A stretch of 64,000 nt of DNA from Bursaphelenchus xylophilus (GCA_904066235.2 CAJFCV020000002.1:744001-808000), one strand, 5' to 3'. Shown: positions 11,381-22,645, counted from the first letter of the stretch. Notes: generated by a model from the letters alone, not told the origin. Translations and numbers: made by a program.

Positions 11381-11978
11381 CAGCATTCCCTTCTAACATT
11401 TTTTCTAGTGCCATATAGAACGCCTAGGACGAAGATCAATACCTTCTACACCCTCCCAAGCCTTTGCAGATCAAAATATTCCGCAATCTCCTCACTCATT
11501 GTACACTCACTCTAGCAGCAAATGGAGTAAAACATTTTCCTTCCACTTTCGACAACACTGATTTCCACCCATTGTCGCCCATCTTCTTTAGCGCACCCTT
11601 GACCATCGCACATCATCATGGGGGGAAGAGAAAGGCGGCTCTTCATCGCATGGGCGAGGCTTTTTTGTGGGTCAGCCGGGTTGTTGCGCGCGATCTGAAG
11701 GCAGCAGATTCGAGCGAACATTTTTGATTGCTGTCCTCGGACGCTAAATCCCCCTTGAGTGAACGCGCCCGGAAGGCCATTATTAAGCCGAGGGTCAGGG
11801 ATTTTTTTGTGGGGATTCTGATGGTGGTTCCTGGAACTGAAGGGGATTTTTTGAAAGTTTGAGAGTAGAAAAGATCAAGGTTTCTGGGTTAGAAAGAACT
11901 CTTCAACTTCCTAATCAGAGGAGGTTGCAGAGTTTGTTATACAGTGGGAAGCGAGGTATAGTTTAGAGCAAAGTAAGT
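11381..11978. other. Unannotated spacer
   Basis: A unique, moderately GC-rich block lies at 11560-11790. No exon, RNA gene or family repeat was recognised. Confidence 0.35.
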
Positions 11979-11983
11979 CATCG

Positions 11984-12206
11984 CACGTCAAACTGAGATA
12001 AGCTAAAGCAGTCCGGTGAATGGATTGGCAATTTGCCAAAAAAAGACGCGAAAAAACGTTTTGTCGGGGGAGAAATGGGGAATTTTTGGGGCGAGAGAGT
12101 ACGTTTTTGTGTGTCTTTTTTCTCTCTTTCTCTGCGAAATAGACGAAGTGTAAAAAACCGATAGCGAAGAGTCTATTCCGGTCACCGGACTCCTCAGTTT
12201 GACGTG
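11984..12206. mobile_element. MITE with CACGTCAAACTGAG ends and 5-bp target duplication
   Basis: The left end CACGTCAAACTGAG is the exact reverse complement of the right end CTCAGTTTGACGTG. A further inner match, AGTCCGGTGA against TCACCGGACT, is offset by about 12 nt inserted in the left arm. CATCG flanks the element on both sides (11979-11983 and 12207-12211), consistent with a 5-bp target-site duplication. This is unlike the TA duplications of the other families. No open frame spans it. Confidence 0.8.
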
Positions 12207-12345
12207 CATCGCGTTTATAAATTAATGAAAGGTTATTTTCACCGTATTTTGTGCAATATCGTTGGAGATTTTACAGCGGGCTCTTGCTAGGCGCTTTCAT
12301 GTTGGCTTGCTGTATATTTTAGAGACCTGTTCTAGATAAGCCGTA

Positions 12346-12598
12346 CAGTGACGGACCTGATCCAGTGGCAAAAAAACGTACCATTTTGCATCCGGGAAGC
12401 ATCAAAAAATGTGGCAAAATGCTTCCTTTTTCAAGTGAAAAAACTTTGTTTTGAAGGGCCTTCCCTCACATAAAGAACGGGCGCGTTTTTGAAATCGGAG
12501 TTTTTTTCACTTGGAGAGGGAGGTATTTTGTCACATTTTTGATACTTCCTGGATGAAAAATGGTACGTTTTTTCGCCACTGGATCAGCTCCCTCACTG
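12346..12598. mobile_element. Family A MITE, copy 4
   Basis: A complete element between TA dinucleotides: CAGTGACGGACCTGATCCAG at the left and CTGGATCAGCTCCCTCACTG at the right, with paired arms and a GGGCGCGTTTTTGAAATCGG-containing centre. Confidence 0.9.
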
Positions 12599-12600
12599 TA

Positions 12601-13404
12601 TTTAAATCCTGAAAAATCTAAGCTCACGTCTTGCAGCATCATCAAAGACATCCAACACTATTTTTTTGCAAGTAAGTCCAAAAAAGGAAGAGTGTGGGCC
12701 GAGTAAAAAACGTTCTTTGGCCACAAATTTCCGGCTTCTTTTTGGACAATACTAATTTTTTTCAAAAACCGTTGATCTCACACTTGGACTTCGCCAAATT
12801 TGTGCAATTTTTGGCCATCAAATTAATCATTATTTCTGTAAATTTTCACTATGATCTGTAAATTTTTACTTGACCTTTTCCCTCGACTGATTCCACTGTT
12901 TTATCACCCAATTCCTCCTCAAAACAAAATACGTTTTTACCGTCGACCGCTCCTTTCCTCGATTACACAACCGTCTTCGCACGTCGCCGGCTCCTCTCTC
13001 GTAATATCCCCCTCGGATCCAGTTATTGTCATGTTTGTTTTGACGAGAATTGTGCGAAATTCCCCCCGGAATTTTGTTTGAATTTGCTGTCGGCGACTTT
13101 TGATTGCGTTCGCTTTGTCTTCAGAGAGGGCTTTCGATTGGATTTTAATTACTTTTTTAACAGTACTGCATTCGTTTGTTGACCCGAATTTACAGTTTCT
13201 GCTCAATTTGCGGTCAAATTGGGCTTTCTGATCGCATCTTTGTCGCAGCGATAAAACTGGAACGAGGAAATAGGAGAGGGGGCGATGGACTGTGAGTTGA
13301 GTAAAGATGAGTTTGATGACCTGGATGGGCTAGTTAAGCGAGGAACGTATTTTTCAAAAAATTGGGGTTTTCTGGAAAACTGTGGGAGCTTACATATATT
13401 CGAT
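12601..13404. other. Unannotated spacer
   Basis: No supported gene or family repeat. Bases 12940-13210 are unique and modestly GC-richer. Confidence 0.35.
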
Positions 13405-13663
13405 GTATCTCTGTGTGCGACGCTCAGATTTTCTCTAAATTTTGCGTATACTTGGGGAATAGATCGCATATGAACTGATCAAAATTTTACCTCGCGCTTT
13501 GCAGGCGCCACCGAGATATTCAACGATCTTTGCGGCCGAGAGAGTACGCAAGTGGAGCGCGTTCAGAGAAAAAATCTTTGGCCATGTCTTTGTCTGTCTC
13601 CAGCGGGAAACTTTGATTTCTTGGGAAAAAACGTTACCCTCAACGGTTCAAATAGACACATGT
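13405..13663. mobile_element. Family B element, truncated copy
   Basis: It starts with the reverse-oriented family B terminus (GTGCGACGCTCAGATTTTCT) and passes through CTCGCGCTTTGCAGGCGCCA and GCCGAGAGAGTACGC, ending near GGTTCAAATAGACACATG, about halfway through the element. A second copy starts directly after. Confidence 0.75.
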
Positions 13664-13666
13664 TTT

Positions 13667-14186
13667 ACAGGAGAAGTACCCCAAGTGCGACGCTTAGATT
13701 TTGATGAAACTTGGAACAAATTTAGAATTTTTTTTATAAAATATATGCGAGTATCCTATCAGTCTGTCGGGAAAATAACGGCGGATTGTCGCAGTAAAAT
13801 GTCTCGCCTCGCCGCTATCGCGCACCAAATTCCAAGCCGCGGCTGCAGTCGCAAAGCGATGATGGACGATTCCGATGCGCGACGATCCGGCGTTATTTTC
13901 CCGACAGACTGATAGCTCGCTCTTTGCTGAAACAACCGAGATTTTTAGTTCGAAAGTCGGCGAAAATTTGACAATTTATTGCAAAGTTATGGCCAAAAAG
14001 CGGTTTTCTCTCCTGCCGCTCTCGGCATTTCGTCTACTCTCTCGGCGGCAAAGATGGTTCAATATCTCGGTGGCGCTTGCAAAGCCTGTGCTAAAACTTT
14101 TAGGAATTGATATATAGTCTACTCCCGACATGTGTGTACAAAATTTAAAGAAAATCTGAGCGTCGCACTTGGTGTACTTCTCGTCC
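13667..14186. mobile_element. Family B element, copy 4, carrying a nested family C MITE
   Basis: The left end is CAGGAGAAGTACCCCAAGTG; the right end is GCGTCGCACTTGGTGTACTT. It is interrupted at 13757-13914 by a family C palindrome and also lacks part of the middle after GACAATTTATTGC. The uninterrupted copies read ATCCTAGCTCGCG at the insertion point. Confidence 0.85.
13759..13912. mobile_element. Family C MITE, copy 2, nested in family B
   Basis: Termini TCAGTCTGTCGG and CCGACAGACTGA are flanked by TA at 13757-13758 and 13913-13914. Compared with the empty site ATCCTAGCTCGC in other family B copies, TA is duplicated exactly. This fits Tc1/mariner-type integration. Confidence 0.92.
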
Positions 14187-14187
14187 G

Positions 14188-14290
14188 AAAATGGTCACAA
14201 ACTGAAAAAAAAAATATATTTTCTTTTCTCTGACCTCTCTCTGATCTAGCGTAATCTCCGGTCGAAAAAAGTTGTTCAATATCTTCTTCC
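14188..14290. repeat. Fragment of dispersed repeat seen at 3205-3400 and 6410-6595
   Basis: The sequence CTCTCTGATCTAGCGTAATC and neighbouring GGTCGAAAAAAGTTGTTCAA match the two longer copies. As at 6410, it directly follows a family B right end. Confidence 0.7.
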
Positions 14291-15258
14291 CTTGTTAGTT
14301 TCACAACCCGCCGCAAGATTCACCTCAACTCTGAACACCCAAACTCCTATTCTCATGCTGCTCAGCCCTTCAGAACTTGTTGACGGTCAAGAGTTATGGT
14401 CAGGACTTTTGAGCGGCGGCCCTCAAGGCCCCGCGCTCGCCGCCGATTGACCTCTCGAAGCGCTGTTTTCTCCGCTCCAGGTGGATCATAAATAAAGCAT
14501 GCGTTGGATGCGTTTTCTCGTTTCTCGCGCGAAAAATATCGCCGCCGGCATTCTGCTGATAGGGCGAAATTAGCGATTTTCTCGAATTAGAGAGCGCTAA
14601 ATGGGGTTTCTTACTCTTCCACCGACTCTTTTTGGGGTTCTGTTTGTTGAGCTCTTAGGGCTCTGTTTTGAGATGATTCTTGCCTGAGGTGAGCAGTATG
14701 ACAATAGCAGTTCAGGCCGGGTAAAATAGGGGTGATAACTTATCACCCCTATTTATCACTGATAAGTAGGGATATATGTTACAGGGTGTTTCAAGAAATT
14801 TTGGACAATTTTTTGCTGATATCTTTCTGTTCTTTGCAGCTATATAAGCGGTTTAAGTTGCATTTAAAATTCGAAATCATGTATTTTTGGAATATGTATT
14901 ATGTTTCGGAGACACGAAAAATCAACTTTTTATCGGCATTTTTTCCGGGGTTAAGTTTTTGGCGGCTTAGATGGCTTAGAGTAGTTGATAAGGAACAAAG
15001 GTGTGTTCTCCAACCTTGCAAATTTGATGGATTAACAAGTAATCCGAGAAAAATTAAAAAATGTAAAGAGTGATTATGACCTTGACCTTACAAGTCCGAG
15101 GTGGCGGGGCTATAAATTAAGGCCGCGTTGGCAACGCTGAGACCAAAATTTTCAGGGATTTACTTGTGGCCTAGTCAGAGCAACCAAAAAAAGAGTTTTT
15201 GAATGAAATCCAAGGGGGGCACTTGGAGCACTTTGAAAAATATTTTTTTTTTGCTTTC
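14291..15258. other. Unannotated spacer
   Basis: A unique GC-richer block lies at 14380-14600. The sequence TACAGGGTGTTTCAAGAAAT at 14779-14798 resembles a transposon terminus; its complement-like TTTCTTGAAACATCCTGTA is at 29691-29709. No paired end was found nearby. The plus frame at 14732-15073 has no recognisable domain. Confidence 0.35.
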
Positions 15259-15263
15259 TTACA

Positions 15264-15706
15264 GGGGAAATACCCCAAGTGCGACGCTCAGATTTTCTTT
15301 AAATTTTGCACAGACCTCGGGAATAGACTAAATATCAATTGCTGGAATTTTTAGCTCGCGCTTTGCAGCCCCAGCCGAGATATTGAACGATCTTTGTCGC
15401 CGAGAGAACACACTAAACGTAGAGAGCGATCAGAGAGAAAAACGCTTTTTGGCCATAACTTTGCGAGTTTCGCGGGGAAAAAATTCTTTTTTTGTGGAAA
15501 CATTACCTTCTATGGTAGAAATAGGCATGAAACTTTTCGTGCCGAAGTTCCGTAAAAAGTGTCAAATTTTTGCCGACTTTCGATCTAAAAATCTCGGTTG
15601 TTTCTGCAAAGCGCGAACTAGGATACTCGCATATATTTTAGAAAAAAATATTCTAAATTTGTCCCAAGTTTCAGCAAAATCTTAGCGTCGCACTTGGGGT
15701 ACTCTG
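15264..15706. mobile_element. Family B element, copy 5
   Basis: The left end CAGGGGAAATACCCCAAGTG follows TA; the right end is GCGTCGCACTTGGGGTACTC. It lies in the opposite orientation to copies 2, 3 and 10, judged by the order of the ATCTCGGTTGTTTCTGC and GAGAACACACTAAACG blocks. Confidence 0.88.
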
Positions 15707-16939
15707 TTAGTAAAAAACAATCCAAAAGAGTCCCCTCTTACCCTGTCCAAAAAATCCTTACACTTCCTAAACACCTTCGAAATCCTCCCCAAAATCCCAG
15801 CTCAGTCAGCTCTCCCTCGGCCTACATATTCTTTTCAGCAATATTGTCTCATTTTCTCTCATTATAGCCTGTTTATCTGTTTTCCCTCATTTCTCTCGCC
15901 CCCTCTCCGATCATCCCGCTCCCACACGCGGATCCGCACCTTATTCGGGTCGGGAATGGCAGTGCATTGCACCGCGGCTCTTTGTCGCTTTGCAAACATT
16001 GCAAAAGCATGTGCAGGGTCATCAAGAGGACAGGCGCGGGAATTGTTGCGGTGGGGGGAATTGGGAAATTTGAATATTCGCGGAGGGAATTTTATGATTC
16101 TTATGGGGGGAATTAGTGGTTTTTATGGCGTTATGAAGAAAAATTTGTTTTGATATGGTGATTGCTAAATTTTTTTTTTGAAATTTTGACTTAAATTTGC
16201 ATTTTTTTTTTGATTTTTTTGCAATTTTGAAAAATGAAATTTTTCGATTTTTTCTGAAATTTTCAAAAAATCATGTTTTGTCCTCGAATTGCGCAGAAAA
16301 TGACTATTTTTTTGTCAAATTTAATAAAAAAATATTTTTTTTTTGAGTTACAGTCATAAAATTAATTTTTTTTCTGATTTTTTGTGCGTTTCTCGCGATT
16401 TTTCGGTTCTTTACTGCTTATAAAGCAATAATTCTTCCAAAATCTCCAATTTTCTTATTGCAGGTGCAATTTCCGCCGGCTTAAATCCCTCTAAAAGGCA
16501 TTTCAAACTTTTCAAAGTTATGCGAAATGGACTTGCGCACCTGGATTTCGAATAACTTTATTAGTTTTTGAGACTCCAAAGTCTTAGTCATGCTCTGAAT
16601 AAACGAATGAACTAGATTTTCCACATGCAAATTAGCCGCGATTTCCCCTCGAGGAAAACCTCAGCGAAGATGTGTTTTGGGAGGGGAATCCAGTTCATCC
16701 GAGTTTCTTAACTGTTTCTAATTAGTACTCAATTGAAGGGAACAATTAGTTGTTGCGCAATCGACCGATTTTTTGCTGGATTTTGAAGATTTTTGAAGAC
16801 TTTTGAAAGGGGTTTTTCGATGGCGCTGATGACGCTGCTATTTGAAAATGATTGCTGTAAAAAATTGTGGTGAGGTATAGATAAAGCTATATTTTTTTTG
16901 ATTTTGAGTTTGACACAAAACATATAGATTTTTCGAGAT
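15707..16939. other. Unannotated spacer, partly low complexity
   Basis: A unique GC-richer block lies at 15860-16060, followed by T-rich low-complexity DNA at 16160-16400. No supported gene was found. Confidence 0.35.
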
Positions 16940-16944
16940 ATATA

Positions 16945-17300
16945 TGTACGATGTGCGATGCTAAAGATTTTTTTTTAAATCTTGCACACAAGTCAGCCAA
17001 CAATTCCTGAAAATTTTAGCCCTCGATTTTCAAGGTCAGCCGAGAAGTTCAACGATATTTATGCCGAGAGTTTGCTAGACGGGGAAATCGGTCAGAGAGA
17101 AAAACGCTTTTCGACCATATCTTTGTCAGTTTCGCGTAGCAAAAAATCGATTTTTTGCGTAAAAATTACCCCTTACAGTAGAAATAGGCATGAAACTTTT
17201 CATGCCAATATTTGCAAAATAGTTGCAATTTTCCCAGCTTTTCACATAAAAAAAATCTCGATCGTTTCTGCAAAACGCGAGCTTTGTATGAATTATGTCT
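16945..17300. mobile_element. Family B element, diverged copy 6
   Basis: Recognisable but decayed: GTGCGATGCTAAAGATTTTT at the left, GGTCAGAGAGAAAAACGCTT and AATAGGCATGAAACTTTTCA in the middle, ATCTCGATCGTTTCTGCAAA near the right. The final terminus is missing. Confidence 0.75.
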
Positions 17301-17466
17301 CTATTTAGTAGCAAGTTTTGCTCGAAAAACGTTTTTATGCCGCTCAGAAAAATTAATTTTACGTTGAAACATTGTTCAACTCACTTTTATTAAACTCCAA
17401 GATATTCAAAAATAAGCGGAAAAATTACAATTTTGCAATCTTTTTGGCCTACCTTTCTATACGGAT

Positions 17467-17679
17467 TTTGCTTCCGGGAAGTATCAAAAATGTGGCAAAA
17501 TGCTTCCCTCTCCAAGTGAAAAAAACTCCGTTTTGAAGGGCGCGCCCCTTTCCTTCACAAAAAGAGCGCTTTTGAAATATGAGTTTTTTCACATGGAGAG
17601 GGAAGCATTTTGCCACATTTTTGATACTTCCCGGCTCTAAAATGACACGTTTTTTGCCAATGGATCCGTTCCACCACTG
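17467..17679. mobile_element. Family A MITE, copy 5 (left tip missing)
   Basis: It starts at TTTTGCTTCCGGGAAGTATC, so about 40 bp of the left end are absent. It continues to the right end GGATCCGTTCCACCACTG before TA. Confidence 0.85.
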
Positions 17680-17681
17680 TA

Positions 17682-18002
17682 CCTCGTTTAAAATTAAATT
17701 CTATTATACATATACCTCAACTCTTTTAAAACCTGAACTTTGAGCTCTCTTACCAGCTTCTCCTACCGTAACCCGGCGCTTTTGAAATCGGCCTTCTCTT
17801 CTCTCCTCGGCACTTTTTTGCAAAATTAAATTCTTTCCCAATTTTTTGCAAAAATACGACAGGTCGTCGTATTCCCGTTGATCAGGTGCGGTTCGCATTT
17901 TGGATTCGCCGCGTCGAGAAAACAAGACCTTTCTCGTCGCTGAAACCGTTAACCGGTTCTGTGCGCGTTGCGTCAGTGCTTTTATAGATGTCGTTTCTTT
18001 TT
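17682..18002. other. Unannotated spacer
   Basis: No gene seen. The minus frame at 17704-17925 lies in a GC-richer unique stretch but has no domain or splice support. Confidence 0.3.
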
Positions 18003-18210
18003 TATTTTGATTTTGATACCTCTTGTCATCCTTTTCGCCACTGACCTTGTAACGAATCTTCGTCTTTTCTGGGGTGTTGAAGGGGGGTACCGTAATTTTG
18101 ATAAGGTTTTGAAATATTATTTTTATTGTATTTTTTGAGGAACTGATGACTTTTTAACTCTTTGACTGAAAATATTTTTTTTTGATTTTGGAAGTTACAG
18201 TTGTCATCCT
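18003..18210. repeat. Dispersed direct repeat, copy 2 (partner at 7370-7597)
   Basis: Matches 7370-7597 from TTTTGATACCTCTTGTCATC through GTTACAGTTGTCATC in the same orientation. It diverges downstream, and its neighbouring family B element begins 300 bp further on. Confidence 0.75.
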
Positions 18211-18508
18211 AGCTAAGAAAACAAAAATTTGCTTATTTTTGGAATTTTTTTACATATTTTTAATTACTATTCTAGTAGTCACATGCTCCTCATTTTCTAG
18301 ACATTTCAATAAATCACGCAAGGGGTGTTTTTACACTTTTTTTATAATATTTTTGTTGACTTACAATTTTGAGGAAAATGTGTAATATGTATGCTATGTA
18401 TGAAGCGATCTGTAGGCTTTGTGCCGAAATACTGTAAATATCAGCTCTAGAAAATTTACTTTGACTCAAGGCGTCACAATGGCTTTTTGTAGCAAAATTC
18501 TAACAAGG

Positions 18509-18956
18509 AAAGTACCCCAAGTGCGACGCTCAGATTTTCTTTAAATTTTGCACACACTTCGAGCATAGACTAACAATCAATTCCTGAAAGTTTTAGCTCG
18601 CTTTTTGCAAGGGCCGCCGAGATGTTGAACGATTTTTGTCGCCGAGAGAGTACGCTAAACGCGGAGAGCGGTCAGAGAGAAAAATGCTTTTTGGCCATAA
18701 CTTTATTAGTTTCGTGCGGAAAAAATTGATTTTTTTGTGGAAATATCACCCTCTCGGTATAAATAGGCATGAAACTTTTTTCGTGTCGAAATTCGGCAAA
18801 AAGTATCAAACTTTCGCCAACTTTCGATCTAATAAATCTCGGTTGTTTCTGCAAAGCGCGAGCTAGGATTCTCGCATATATTTTAGAAAAAAATATTCTA
18901 AATTTGAGCCAAGTTTCATCAAAATCTGAGCATCGGACTTGGGGTACTTCCCTGTA
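18509..18956. mobile_element. Family B element, copy 7
   Basis: The left end is CAAGGAAAGTACCCCAAGTG; the right end GGACTTGGGGTACTTCCCTG precedes TA. Orientation is as for copy 5. The middle includes GAGAGAGTACGCTAAACGCG. Confidence 0.88.
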
Positions 18957-19249
18957 AGTTAAACTGAGCCTCTGTAGAACGAAAATCTTCTATAACGAAT
19001 CAATTTTTTGTGCCCTTTGCCATGTGCAGAGTTCAACTGTACTTCCATTCGCTTCTTCCAAGATGGTGTAAACAATAAAAGCCTTCGGTTTTCATTGCCC
19101 TCACACACTCATTATTCATCACAGGATTTGTTTTGGAAACGAGAAAACAACGGAAACAATCGGTTCTCGGAAAACAGATTAGGAACGCATGATTATCACG
19201 CAAAAACATTGTTTTGTACAGTGTTTACATCCGGTATCTTTACAAAAAT

Positions 19250-19888
19250 ACTCCAGGGAACACAGCAGAATGTTTAGGTTGGAATCGGAGATATAGGACA
19301 TGTTATGACAGAGGAAAATGCGGTTGATTTAGCCATGATTTTGCTATATTTTAGGTCCTTCTTTTTCCCCAAGGAACACAACAGAATGCCTAGCTTGGAG
19401 TTGGATTCTAGGGCAGGTTATAGCAGAGTAAAATACAGTTGATTTAGCCATGGGTTTGCTATATTTTAATCCTTCTTTTTCCCCAAGGAACGCAGCAGAA
19501 TGTAGAGCTCAGAGCCGGAGTATAGGGCAGGTTATCGCAGGGTAAAATACGCTCTCTTTAGCCATGTTAATGCTATATTTTAGGTTTTTCTTTTTCCCCA
19601 AGGAACACAGAAGAATGTTTAGGTTAGAATTGTTGATATAGGGCATCTTATGACAGAGTAAAATACAGTTGATTTAGCCATGATTTTGCTATATTGTGGG
19701 TCCTTCCTTTTCCCCAGGGAACACAGCAGAATGTAGAGCTTAGAGTCGGAGTATAGAACATGTTACGACAGAGTAAAAGACGATTGATTTATCCATGATT
19801 TTGCTATATTTTAGGTCCTTCTTTTTCCCCAAGGAACACGGCAGAATGTAGAACTTAGAGTCGGAGTATAATGCAGATTATGACAGAG
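19250..19888. repeat. Tandem array of ~115-bp units
   Basis: Units begin with a variant of CCCCAAGGAACACAGCAGAA at about 19253, 19370, 19485, 19598, 19714 and 19829. Each unit then holds a TATAGGGCAGGTTATG-like block, AGAGTAAAATACAG, and TTAGCCATGATTTTGCTATA. A last unit resumes at 20403-20500 after an inserted element. Copies differ by several percent by eye. Confidence 0.85.
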
Positions 19889-20402
19889 TAGGCGGGCGCA
19901 CACTTGCGGGCAACCACTTTGCGGGCAAATTTTTTTGCGGGCAGCCACTTTGCGGGCAGCCGACATTTGCGGCCAGCACCGGCATTTGCGGGCAGCCGAC
20001 ATTTGCGGGCAACCGACACCTGATTGTGAGGGTAACAGGGTGGACGTGGAAAAATTACTATGATAGTTTGGAAATTTGCCGACATTTGCGGGCAGCCGAC
20101 ATTTGCGGGCAACCGGCACATGAGGATAACAAGGTGGAGATGGAAAAATTACGGCGATATTTTGGAAGTTTTCCGACATTTGCAGGCAGGCAATACTCGC
20201 GGGAAGCTGACATTTGCGGGCAACAGTTCCAAAAGTGCCAATACAGTCTGTGTGATTGTTTTTCCCTGTTGCCCGCAAGTGTCCCAGGCTGCCCGCAAAT
20301 GTTTCAGCTGCCCGCAAATGTGACCCCCCAAATTTTGCCCGCAAAGTGGCTGCCCGCAAAAAATTTGCCCGCAAACTGGTTGCCCGCAAGTGTCGCGACG
20401 CC
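19889..20402. mobile_element. Foldback element rich in GCGGGCA repeats
   Basis: The first ~80 bp (CACACTTGCGGGCAACCA; GCAGCCACTTTGCGGGCA) are inversely repeated at about 20320-20400 (TGCCCGCAAAGTGGCTGC; TGGTTGCCCGCAAGTGT). GCGGGCA or its complement recurs more than fifteen times, often as GCGGGCAGCCGACATTT. Two related ~125-bp inner segments (with TGGAAAAATTAC) lie in tandem. The open frames here are by-products of the repeat. A weaker relative lies at about 60140-60560. Confidence 0.8.
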
Positions 20403-20500
20403 GAATGTCTAGCTTGGAGTCGGGATATAGGGCAGGTTATGGCAGAGTAAAATACGTTTTATTTAGCCGTGAGTTTGCTATATTGTAGCTCCTTCTTTTT
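20403..20500. repeat. Terminal unit of the ~115-bp array
   Basis: The unit starts at GAATGTCTAGCTTGGAG and ends at GCTCCTTCTTTTTC, matching the array at 19250-19888. The part of the preceding unit between GACAGAGTA and CAGAATG is missing, so insertion of the foldback element came with a local loss of roughly 75 bp. Confidence 0.8.
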
Positions 20501-20938
20501 CAACTAATATTCGAAATTCCCCATCAAGAAATTGCTTTGCCCCCGGCTCTTGTATATTATTATATCGCTTTTCACGTGACTCCAAAACGGTTTATCCGAT
20601 CGAGATGTCTTCATAATGGGTTCTTTTGTGGTAGATATTTATTTGATTTCCCTTCGAAAAGGGAGATCAAACACTTCTCCATATTATTCCTTTCCCTTCT
20701 CCGATGGCCATTTCCGGTGAATAAAGAATGGGATTCTTGATTCGTACGTTTTTGGGAGGTATTGTATTGCAATAGGCGCTTTGATTTTTTTGGGATTTAA
20801 AAATGAGGAAGGGATCTTAAAATTGATTTTTAAATTTTCTGTACAACACGCTTCCGGGAAATAGAAACCCGTCTATAACAGACGCTGTCAGCGGTCGCCA
20901 AAGTAAATTGTAGACCTGAATGCCCCTTTGCAGAACTT
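20501..20938. other. Unannotated spacer
   Basis: No gene, RNA or family repeat was recognised. Confidence 0.3.
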
Positions 20939-20939
20939 A

Positions 20940-21389
20940 CAGGGGAAGTAGCCCAAGTGCGACGCGCTGACTTTGAGAAAACTTGGCACAAATTTTGAAT
21001 ACTTTTTCTAACGTATACGCAAAAATCCTAGCCCGCGCTTAGCAGAAACAACCGAGATTTTCGGATCGAAAGTGGGCGAAAATTTGACACTTTTTGTCTA
21101 ATTACGGCACGAAAAGCTTCATGTCTATTTCTATACCATACAGGGTGAGTTTTCCACAAAGAATCAAGTTTTTCCGCTAGAAACTAGCAAAGCTATGATC
21201 AAAAAGTGTTTTTCTCTCTGATGGCTCTCCGAGATTAGCATGCTCTCTCGGCGGCAATGATCGTTTAATATCTTGGCGGCGCTTGCAAAGCGCGAGCTAA
21301 AACTTTAAAGAATTGACACATAGTTTATGATCGACGTCCGTGCAAAATTTAAAGAAAATCTGAGCGTCGCACTTGGGGTACTTCCCATC
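20940..21389. mobile_element. Family B element, copy 8
   Basis: The left end CAGGGGAAGTAGCCCAAGTG follows TA; the right end is GCGTCGCACTTGGGGTACTT. Orientation is as for copies 2, 3 and 10. Confidence 0.88.
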
Positions 21390-22359
21390 TTTCGTTGCAA
21401 GCCGAATAAATTTCCGAGTTGGTGTACAAAAACTGAACGACAAACAGTACCTCCAACAAGACCCAAAAATCCAAGTTTCCGAAAAATTTTGGCATCAAAA
21501 GCCCAGCTTTAAGACGATGACGGATAAGCTTAAAGCAATTGAGGACACTTTTTGTTTTCCCCATGATCTATTGTCTAGACCAGACGTGCATTGAGTATAT
21601 GTACTTGTGAATTATAATAGTACACATATGTTTTACAAACGTTGAAAGATCTGACGTATTTTACTTCCTATTTTAATGGTCGAAGATAGTTTTTGCTCCA
21701 TTTGTCATCTCTGACGAAGCTCAACACAACCCATACTCACCCTCTCTTCTTCAAAATCCCCCCACGGAATTTTGATTTCATTATCTTTTATCCCCACCTA
21801 TCCCCGCTTCCCGGTCGCCACCTGCGCATTCCAATCAAATTTTCTCGTCTTAAACCCATTTCGCGGTTAGAGACTGCAACATTTGGAGAGTGTGTGAGAC
21901 AGATCAATTCTCGGCTCTCAAACCGAAGATTCTCACGTCGATGGCGCCGTGGAAATCTGAATAAAAAAGCGGAAATTTAATGGGATTCGGAGAGAGTGCA
22001 AGAGAAAAAGAGGGATCGCCGAAATCGCTGAGGAATTTGTGACGCAACAAAGGTCACTCCGAGTTTCGGAATGCAAATATTTGCCGTGGTATTTAGAGCG
22101 ACGTGGAATACCGTAGGACGAAGAGCTTGAGGTTAGCGGGGATTCTGGGGGATTAGGGAGGTCAATGAAGTGGAGGATGAGGGTCATGGAGAAGGTGGGT
22201 TGGGGGAGTGGTGGGAAAGGTGATTTGAATTTTTAATTCATTGGGAATATTAGAGCGGGGAGGTCTCAATGAAGGCCAATGAAGGCTTCAAAGATGATCA
22301 AAAATCATAATTTAGGAAAAACCGCAAATAATTTTTTTGCAGAAAACGCTTATTTGACG
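21390..22359. other. Unannotated spacer
   Basis: Bases 21770-22200 are unique and GC-richer than the surroundings, with overlapping frames on both strands. No splice-supported exon or RNA gene was found. Confidence 0.35.
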
Positions 22360-22645
22360 AGGAAGTTGCTTCTATGAGGTACGGAGTTACAGGTCGAAAT
22401 ATATCTCTGGGGCCTTGATAAGCCTTAAAATATCGAATCTGATTAATATACACGTTAATTAATAGTTTCAATATAAAAAAGGGGCATTTGTGTGGTGTGG
22501 CCAAAAAAAGTTCTGATCATTTTTTAACCCTTACAAACTAAAATTAGACAGCTAATTTTTGCATATTCTAAATCTGAAACATTTTGCGATTTTTTTGACA
22601 TATGTCTCGACCTGTAACTCCATACCCCCATTGAAGTACTTTTCT
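22360..22645. mobile_element. Family E foldback element, copy 2 (diverged)
   Basis: The block GCTTCTATGAGGTACGGAGT at the left and GACCTGTAACTCCATACCCC at the right match the arms of the copy at 4188-4646. The left arm is shortened. Confidence 0.65.

Noticed and set aside
10894..11439. 181-codon minus-strand frame
   Set aside because: Runs through two family A MITE copies; similar frames appear at every copy of that palindrome.
14779..14798. Transposon end TACAGGGTGTTTCAAGAAAT with possible partner at 29691-29709
   Set aside because: The two lie 15 kb apart with unrelated sequence between; too little to define an element.
19811..20412. Frames of 192 and 128 codons on opposite strands (ARKCRLPAN-type repeats)
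   Set aside because: Produced by the GCGGGCA foldback element, which is open on both strands because the motif lacks stops.
18500..21390. CRISPR-like or satellite interpretation of the spaced family B and tandem copies
   Set aside because: Units are transposon copies or continuous tandem repeats, without short constant repeats separated by unique spacers; the host is eukaryotic.
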